From Pyropia haitanensis (taxonomy: Eukaryota > Rhodophyta > Bangiophyceae > Bangiales > Bangiaceae): DNA of 55,949 nt. Below the pieces are notes generated by a model. It had not been told where the DNA came from and ran no database searches. It worked only from the letters and a program-made list of their open reading frames with translations. This document shows positions 50,151-55,949 of the stretch, piece after piece; the stretch's first letter is position 1; each line of letters opens with the position of its first letter. Location of the stretch: NCBI GenBank assembly GCA_008729055.1, contig SDUX01000007.1, positions 4,257,460-4,313,408 on the forward strand. The letters run 5' to 3'. The position numbers and the translations under genes were made by a program.

Positions 50151-51960
50151 CCAAAGGCCCTAAATGGGGCTTAATCACCCTAATCACCCCTAATATGGCC
50201 CTAATGTGGCCCTAATGCGCCCTAACTCGGCCTAATGTGCCTTAACCCACCCTTAATGACCCCTAATGGCCCTTAACTCACCTAACTTTCTCCTAATGTG
50301 CCCCTAATCACCTTAACTTCTACCTGAACGGCCTTTAATGGGCCTTGATCATCGGGAATTGGCCTTAATAGGCCCCTATTGCACTCTGATCACGCCTATC
50401 TCATCTTAACTCACCCTAATTTTCACTAACCCACCCTTAAGTGGCCCTAACCCACCCTTAACCCACCCTTAACCCACCTAACCCACCCTTAGCAACCTTA
50501 ACCCTCCCTAATATTCATTAACCCACCCTTAACCCACCCCTAATGCCCCCTAATGACCCCTAATGGGTCCCAAACCTCCCAATATGTCGAATTGGGAGAC
50601 TTAACTGGGACATACTTGGCCTTAATGTCCCTTAATAGGCCCCTATTGCACTCTGATCACGCCTATCTCATCTTAACTCACCCTAATTTTCGTTAACCCA
50701 CCCTTAAGTGGCCTTAACCCACCCTTAACCCACCCTTAACCCACCTAACCCACCCTTAGCAACCTTAACCCTCACTAATTTTCATTAACCCACCCTTAAC
50801 CCACCCCTAATGACCCCTAATGACCCCTAATGGGTCCCAAACCTCCCAATATGTTGAATTCGGAGACTTAAATGGGACATACTTGGCCTTAATGTCCCTA
50901 AATGGGCCCTTATTGCACTCTGATCACGCCTATCTCATCTTAACTCACCCTAATTTTCGTTAACCCACCCTTAAGTGGCCTTAACCCACCCTTAACCCAC
51001 CCTTAACCCACCTAACCCACCCTTAGCAACCTTAACCCTCACTAATATTCATTAACCCACCCTTAACCCACCCCTAATGACCCCTAATGACCCTAAATGG
51101 GGGTCAAACCTCCCAATATGTCGAATTGGGAGACTTAACTGGGACATACTTGGCCTTAATGTCCCTAAATAGGCCCTTATTGCACTCTGATCACGCCTAT
51201 CTCATCTTAACTCACCCTAATTTTCATTAACCCACCCTTAAGTGGCCTTAACCCACCCTTAACCCACCCTTAACCCACCTAACCCACCCTTAGCAACCTT
51301 AACCCTCACTAATTTTCATTAACCCACCCTTAACCCACCCCTAATGACCCCTAATGACCCCTAATGGGTCCCAAACCTCCCAATATGTTGAATTCGGAGA
51401 CTTAAGTGGGACATACTTGGCCCTAATGTCCCTAAATAGGCCCTTATTGCACTCTGATCACGCCTATCTCATCTTAACTCACCCTAATTTTCATTAACCC
51501 ACCCTTAAGTGGCCCTAACCCACCCTTAACCCACCTAACCCACCCTTAGCAATCTTAACCCCCACTAATTTTCATTAACCCACCCTTAACCCACCCCTAA
51601 TGACCCCTAATGACCCCTAATGCGGCTTAAACCTCCCAATATGTTGAATTGAGCGACTTAACTGGTGCATACTTGCCTTAAACGGCCCTTAATAGGCCCC
51701 TATTGCACTCTGATCACGCCTATCTCATCTTAACTCACACTAATTTAACTTAACCCACCCTTAACCCACCCTTAACCCACCTAACCCACCCTTAAGTGGC
51801 CCTAATACTTCTTAACCCCCCTAATATTCATTAAACCACCCCCTAATGCCCCCTAATGACCCCTAATGGGTCCCTAATCGCCCTTAATGCGCCTTAAGTG
51901 GGCCTAATGGTCCCCTATTGCACTCTGATCACGCCTATCCCATCTTAATGCGCTCCATTT
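50151..51960 (-). repeat. 267-bp telomere-like array with 534-bp dimeric period
   Basis: GCACTCTGATCACGCCTAT occurs at 50381, 50648, 50915, 51182, 51449, 51705 and 51920: four spacings of exactly 267 bp, then 256 and 215 as the array decays. Units alternate between TCGAATTGGGAGAC and TTGAATTCGGAGAC types, a 534-bp two-unit period. Each unit contains TTAGCAACCTTAACCCTC and ACTAATTTTCATTAACCC, the same core as the 92-bp and 155-bp arrays, so these arrays share an ancestor. The first 200 bp are looser CCTAAT repeats. Confidence 0.88.
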
Positions 51961-52690
51961 CATTTCAGCCCGGCGCTAATGCGACCGAGGCCTCTCCACG
52001 GCTAAGACACCGGTAACGCCGGTTCTCTATCCCCGGGTTCGTTTTTGACCCCGTCAGGGGGGGTCCTGAGGACGCACGAGAGGCCGCCATTCCGGCGACC
52101 GGTAACTGTGCCTCTTGGCCGCGTCATGTATGAACGGGCCCACAGGACTATGAGGACAGGTGGTGGTCGGTCGGCGGATCGACTTTGCCGTGGCAGCCCC
52201 CACCCCCCCTCAGGCCCGGGAAACGCATGGTCTGGTCAACCTGCGTTCCTGGGCCTGTTTGGGGGGGGGGGTGGTCGCGGCCGCCCCGCCTCACTGTTGG
52301 GGGCATAGCCGTCGTGGAGCGGCCCCCCCCCTCAGGAGCATGTTTTGGTATGGTTTTTCGTAGCTACCCACCCTCGGCATAGCCTCGGCGGCATAGCTCA
52401 TTTCTATACCTCAGCACCATCCTGAGGGGGGGGGTCGCCAGTAGAGAGGGTGCCCCCCTCAGGAAAACGCATGTACCAGGGACGATAGTCGAGCATCGGG
52501 GTAGGCTCCCGTATGCATAGGGTGGGGTATGTCCCCCCCCCCTCAGGACCATGTTGGCATAAGGGATACGCTTCACTGGTATCCCCCCCTACGGGGGTCG
52601 TTTTCATACGAGATTTTGATGATCGGTCTTGCGACCCGATATCACGAAGGATGGTGTTTCACATATGCAGGAGCCCCCCTGAGGGGTGTT
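51961..52690. other. Non-array region with scattered C-run palindromic elements
   Basis: Telomere-like DNA ends here and base composition changes. No gene is recognisable. A short element recurs: a run of six to ten C followed by CTCAGG and, within a few bases, a CATG (near 52204, 52323, 52453 and 52531), with an inverted one near 52418. Open frames here (52045-52308, 52160-52363, 52513-52788 and others) are short, mutually overlapping on both strands and without domains. Confidence 0.6.
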
Positions 52691-53580
52691 TTCTTCCACC
52701 CCGGCTATCTTTTGCCCTGGTGCTCCGTTTGCGACGGGGACTGCAGATATCGACTCAGCGACCCTTTCTTAGTCAGAAACGTATCTGAGGTCGGAAATCG
52801 GAGACCCCCCCCTGACGGGTGTTTCCTCTAGGAGCATGAGCGATTCCTACAGAGCGATATCTTTGGCCCTGTTGCTCCGTTTGCGACGGGGACTGCAGAT
52901 ATCGACTCAGCGACCCTTTCTTAGTCAGAAACGCATCCGAGGTTGGAAATCGGAATACCCCCCCTGACGGGTGTTTCCTCTAGGAACATGAGCGATTCCT
53001 ACCGAGCGCTATCTTTGGCCCTGTTGCTCCGTTTGCGACGGGGACTGCAGATATCGACTCAGCGACCCTTTCTTAGTCAGAAACGCATCTGAGCCCAAGA
53101 ATCGGAATACCCCCCCTGAGGGGTGTTTCCTGGTAGGAATATGACCGGTTCCCTACCGAGCGATACCTTTGGCCCTGTTGCTCCGTTTGCTACGGGGACT
53201 GCAGATATCGACTCAGCGACCCTTTCTTAGTCAGAAACGCATCTGAGCCCAAGAATCGGAATACCCCCCCTGACGGGTGTTTCCTGGTAGGAATACGACC
53301 GGTTCCCTACCGAGCGATACCTTTGGCCCTGTTGCTCCGTTTGCTACGGGGACTGCGGGTATCGACTCAGCGACCCTTTCTTAGTCAGAAACGTATCTGA
53401 GGTCGGAAATCGGCCGACCCCCCCGACGGCGCTTCATTGGTATACGAGTATACGGGGGTGAAGCCAAGACCGCGATAGCTTGGCCCCAAGGGCCAAGTTT
53501 GGTATGGGACCGTTTGGTATCGACCTAGAGACCCCTTTTCTATCAGAATGGAGTCCAAGACCGGTGGGTGGGGGACCCCC
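52691..53580. repeat. 152-154 bp tandem repeat (five copies plus a degenerate sixth)
   Basis: The landmark CTTTGGCCCTGTTGCTCCG (first copy slightly different) starts at about 52709, 52861, 53013, 53167 and 53321; spacings are 152, 152, 154 and 154 bp. Each unit contains GATATCGACTCAGCGACCC, TTTCTTAGTCAGAAACG and a C-run palindrome such as CCCCCCCTGACGGGTG followed by TTTCCT and AGGAA. A diverged sixth unit begins near 53479. Not related to the satellite or the telomere-like arrays. Confidence 0.85.
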
Positions 53581-53688
53581 CCACCTGCGCTTCTGAAGCG
53601 CCGTCGGCTGTAATCAGTCGTCTACCCGATATAGTATGAATATACGTTTCAGGCCCCTAGGGGGCCATTTCAGACCGGCTTTTTTCCT
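53581..53688. other. Short unannotated spacer
   Basis: Contains the inverted repeat GGCCCC (53652-53657) / GGGGCC (53661-53666) and otherwise nothing recognisable. Confidence 0.5.
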
Positions 53689-53931
53689 ATGGTAGTAGGC
53701 TACCAGCCTAGGGACCGCTATGCCCTCCATTTTCCCGACCTAGGGGGCGCCTTGGAGGAGCCCGGGGATGGCTTCCCGCCTGCCCGCTGGGCCGATTTTG
53801 ATAGGGGTTTTTTTCCGCCTGGCGGACCCCACTGTTACTGGCATGTTCTACTATGGTTTCTAGGCCACGGGGTGACCTCCCACTTGACCCGAAACAACCA
53901 TAGTAGGGGCCCCGTATTGGAGGCGGGGTAG
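53689..53931 (+). pseudogene. Possible COX1-like fragment (80 codons)
   Basis: An ATG-started frame of 80 codons. From about residue 41 it shows, in order, FFPPGG, P, YWH, WFLGH, SH and SRGPV. Cytochrome c oxidase subunit 1 has the same order of short motifs around its copper-ligand histidine region: FFDP, GGG, P, YxH, WFFGHPEVY, then a conserved stretch, ISH and SRKPV. If homologous, about 11 residues after the GH are missing, the proline of GHP is lost and there are smaller indels, so it would be a broken fragment. The first 40 residues match nothing I know. COX1 is an inner-membrane subunit of respiratory complex IV. The match is by eye, short and gapped; chance similarity is a serious alternative. 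Confidence 0.25.
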
Positions 53932-54295
53932 CGGCTTTTTATGGCCACCGCCTCTCCTCAGAGGCGCACATAGTAGTAGGGGATTTTATGCCCTTGCTCT
54001 CCGGCCTGACCATCCGGAGTTGGCCTCAACAGTACGTGTGGTCCTCCCATAGGGGGAGGGGGCGACTCGGCCCCACTCGTGTGGTGGCTGAACCCCCCCC
54101 CCCTTTGGGGCATGCGTTGGTATGCCTTTTTTGTGCTCTCTATATACTGAGAGGAAAATCCATAAAGGCATACCTCCCCTTTGTGATGTCTGCTCCCTCC
54201 ACCTCGCTTTTTTTTGTTCTTTGGGATAACAAAGAGCGGTGTGGGGGGGGACAGCGGGGTATGGAAACCGCGTGGTGCAAGTAACGCCGGAAGGC
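53932..54295. other. Intergenic stretch with a perfect inverted repeat
   Basis: No gene recognised. Frames on both strands (plus 53988-54284; minus 53958-54311) overlap each other and have no domains. It contains long C, G and T runs and the hairpin listed separately. Confidence 0.45.
54119..54174. repeat. Nested inverted repeat / hairpin
   Basis: GGTATGCCTTT (54119-54129) and AAAGGCATACC (54164-54174) are perfect 11 bp arms. Inside, CTCTC (54136-54140) and GAGAG (54149-54153) form a second 5 bp stem with an 8-nt loop. It could be a processing signal, a recombination palindrome or a small mobile hairpin element. Confidence 0.65.
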
Positions 54296-54800
54296 CTTTA
54301 TAGAACGGCACTCCAATGAGGACGCAACGCAGGTCGCCCTTGGATTTGGTCCCGTCGACATGGATTGCGGGTTTGGTAGTAAGGTTCCATATTTGGTCCG
54401 CTCACCTCCCCACCAGTCGGTTGGATAAGAACAAGAGGGCGCGCGCGGTGGCGGCAGCTTATGAGTGTTTTTTCATAGAAAAAAGGGTACTCCAATGAGG
54501 ACGCAAGGCGGGGTCGCCCTTGGACTTTTGTCCCGTCGACATGGATTGCGGGTTTGGTAGTAAGGTTCCATATTTGGTCCGCTCACCTCCCCACCAGTCG
54601 GTTGGATAAAGGGAAGAGGGTGCGCGCTGTCGCTCGCGCCAGCTTATGAGTGCCCTTTTTTCTCGGATGGACGCAAGCCTCTGGGGACGCCCTGTACTTT
54701 TTTTTTTTTTTCCGCACTGTCTGGATGCGGGTTTGGTAGTAAGGTTCCATTGGTCCGCTCACCTCCCCACCAGGCGCTGTGGGAAAAAAAAAAATACCTC
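54296..54800. repeat. ~180 bp direct repeat, three copies
   Basis: GGTTTGGTAGTAAGGTTCC occurs at about 54370, 54551 and 54730 (about 180 bp apart), with the upstream landmark ACTCCAATGAGGACGC at about 54310 and 54489. The first two copies are nearly identical over ~130 bp, including GTCCGCTCACCTCCCCACC; the third has lost much of its left half and carries a T-run. The small frames inside are repeats of each other and not genes. Confidence 0.82.
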
Positions 54801-55093
54801 AGGCCGTCGTCATGACCTTGTGGACCCGTCCGTATCGTTCCGTATTGACTTCCTATACGAGTGCAACGCTGGTACCAGACCACTGCACGTGTGCGCCCCC
54901 TTTTTTTGCGCTTGGGTTGGGGTTCGTTGGGCAAAAAAAAAGGGGGCTCTTGTAGAAATGCCCCAAGCTGTGGTAGGGCACCCGTCGTGAATGAGAAACG
55001 GGGGAGGGGTTTGGTTACCCGTCTGCCTTTCTCGCCTCATTGACGGTTGTCCGTTGGGACGATACGAAAGAATTGGGGAAACCGGGTCTCCTT
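54801..55093. other. Stretch with no recognisable feature
   Basis: Contains A-runs and T-runs but no gene, RNA or repeat that I can identify. Several short frames overlap on both strands. Confidence 0.4.
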
Positions 55094-55285
55094 ATGATAT
55101 CACAAGCCGGTCTTGATGGTTTGCGAAAAAAGCGCTTGCCCCCTGAACGTATACTAAGGCTGTATACTAGTAACGCGGAGATTCGCCATAAGCCTATCCG
55201 TTATGAGAAAGGGGGTTATTTCCATAGGAACCGGGGTATTGTTATACGGAGGATAGGTGTACCACCGTTGTGCCGTTTTTTGTAA
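55094..55285 (+). CDS. Small basic open frame, hypothetical
   Basis: A frame from ATG at 55094 to the stop at 55283-55285 gives 63 residues; extending upstream requires a TTG at 55040. The product is rich in arginine and lysine (LRKKRLPPERILRLY, then RHKPIRYEKGGYFHRN). I do not recognise a family. Its composition is less repeat-like than its neighbours, so a remnant of an organelle ribosomal or intron-encoded protein is conceivable, but nothing specific supports it. Confidence 0.15.
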   Translation: MISQAGLDGLRKKRLPPERILRLYTSNAEIRHKPIRYEKGGYFHRNRGIVIRRIGVPPLCRFL

Positions 55286-55805
55286 CGGGGGAGCTGGCGG
55301 GTTGAAGGGTGGCGTCCCCTCCCCAAGTGCCGCTCTGAGGAGGCTGCTTAGCCATGCCGAAATCCTTAAGTTGTGCGTTCCTGTGGTGTTCGGCATCTTT
55401 ACCCGTGACGGTCTATGGGAATATTCTGGAGCTCTGCTCGACCCCCTACCGGGGCGTGGTATCATTTGTTGTAGCGGGCGCGCTATCACAGTCCTTGGCT
55501 GTGGTATCAATCCGCATATTGAAGCGTTAACGTTTCCCTTGGAGGGCGTCGTATCGTCGCAGCCCCGTCTATGGACATATCTCCGTGTAGCGCAAAGGGG
55601 TCCTTTCTTTTATGTTTCTGAGGCGCCGTCCATCTCTTTTCCCGGGTGGACGGCCTGGTTCAAGGTGCTCCTTAGCCCAGGGCACCGAACGGGAGTTTTT
55701 CTCCATGTCGAAAGAGGGAGCAGGGAGGGAAGTCCCTTTTTTCCCAAGCAAAAGACCAGAGCTGGGTCTGGCATAAGCAAGGCAGGCAGGGACAAAAGTT
55801 CCTAG
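55257..55805 (+). other. 182-codon stop-free frame lacking any ATG
   Basis: The longest open frame outside the repeats, but it opens at GTG and contains no methionine codon afterwards, so under standard initiation it is not a gene. It could be an exon interior, an intron or chance. No domain is recognised in, for example, LRRLLSHAEILKLCVPVVFG. If the tail at 55850-55935 is a group II intron end, most of this would lie inside the intron. Confidence 0.15.
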
Positions 55806-55849
55806 CTAGAGCGTATGATTTCTTGAGGCGGGGCCCTTGCGTAAGAATG

Positions 55850-55935
55850 CAGAGTGTGAGCTTCGCCACTCACATGGGTGTTCGCCTGAAAGCCGCATGA
55901 TGTATTGTGTACGTTCCACTCTTGGGAGGAACGCC
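55850..55935 (+). ncRNA. Possible group II intron 3' end (domain V-like), degenerate
   Basis: TGTGAG (55855-55860) and CTCACA (55869-55874) form a hairpin with an 8-nt loop. It is followed by GTTCGCCTGAAAGCCGCATG (55879-55898), then TGTGTACG and TTCC. Group II introns of plant-type mitochondria carry a ~34 nt domain V starting (G)AAAGCCG, with a GNRA-type loop and ending near GTACGGTTC. Here the start and end blocks are present, but the distal stem and loop seem shortened and one G is missing, so it is at best degenerate. A second hairpin, CGTTCC (55912-55917) with GGAACG (55928-55933), follows. Recognition is from memory of the consensus. Confidence 0.25.
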
Positions 55936-55949
55936 GGCTGGGGCCTTTT

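Noticed and set aside
52045..52831. Several 65-100 codon frames in the C-run region
   Set aside because: They overlap on both strands, consist largely of codons from C- and G-runs, and match no family I know.
53689..53931. COX3 as an alternative to COX1, from YWH followed by VLLWFL
   Set aside because: COX3 also has a YWHFVDxVWLFL motif, but the flanking FF-P-GG-P before and SH...SRxPV after fit COX1 order better. Neither is proven.
54296..54498. 65-codon antisense and 60-codon sense frames in the ~180 bp repeat
   Set aside because: They lie in tandem repeats and do not stay open in the third copy.

Overview
This window looks like eukaryotic, gene-poor, subtelomere-type DNA. About 52 of the 56 kb are tandem repeats. 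Two kinds alternate: arrays built from degenerate CCCTAA/TTAGGG-like telomeric heptamers, and a satellite with two alternating monomers of about 374 bp (A) and 351 bp (B). The C-rich strand is on the plus strand in every telomere-like array, as expected for a left chromosome end. I cannot name the species. The telomere-like motif suggests a TTAGGG-type telomere, which occurs in many lineages. I support no intact protein-coding, rRNA or tRNA gene. The many short open frames in the satellite begin at TTG and are by-products of repetition.

Layout: 1-1770 degenerate telomere-like array with a 154-155 bp higher-order repeat; 1771-1900 short unique transition; 1901-22487 A/B satellite; 22488-22881 junction segment plus a short telomere-like stretch; 22882-25924 indel-rich satellite; 25925-25949 gap; 25950-28764 indel-rich 92-bp telomere-like array; 28765-29665 an ~850 bp complex module; 29666-30989 indel-rich 236-bp repeats; 30990-37248 satellite; 37249-40640 junction plus 92-bp array; 40641-41293 truncated module; 41294 single N; 41295-43712 satellite; 43713-46831 junction plus 92-bp array; 46832-47690 module; 47691-49295 236/472-bp array; 49296-50150 diverged module; 50151-51960 267/534-bp array; 51961-55949 an unrelated region.

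The last 4 kb differ sharply. Telomere-like DNA stops and is replaced by sequence full of C-runs and G-runs, short palindromic elements, a 152-154 bp tandem repeat and a ~180 bp triplicate. Two weak signals suggest organelle ancestry: a short frame with COX1-like motifs in the right order (53689-53931), and a tail resembling the domain V region of a group II intron (about 55850-55935). It could be a nuclear insertion of mitochondrial DNA, a genuine low-complexity nuclear region, or a misassembly.

Assembly caution is central. The ~6.2 kb before the single N at 41294 and the ~6.2 kb after it are collinear and nearly identical, including a private variant, which is the pattern left by two unmerged overlapping contig ends. 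The 22.8-31.0 kb stretch carries many single-base indels relative to its clean counterparts, as an uncorrected long read would. Copy numbers of the large blocks should not be taken at face value.

The most interesting biology is structural. Four unrelated tandem arrays (155, 472, 534 and 725 bp) each show a two-step alternating higher-order period. In the satellite, A and B differ mainly in a segment where each carries its own dyad symmetry. A repeated ~850 bp module embedded in telomere-like DNA is a candidate for a subtelomeric noncoding RNA or boundary element.
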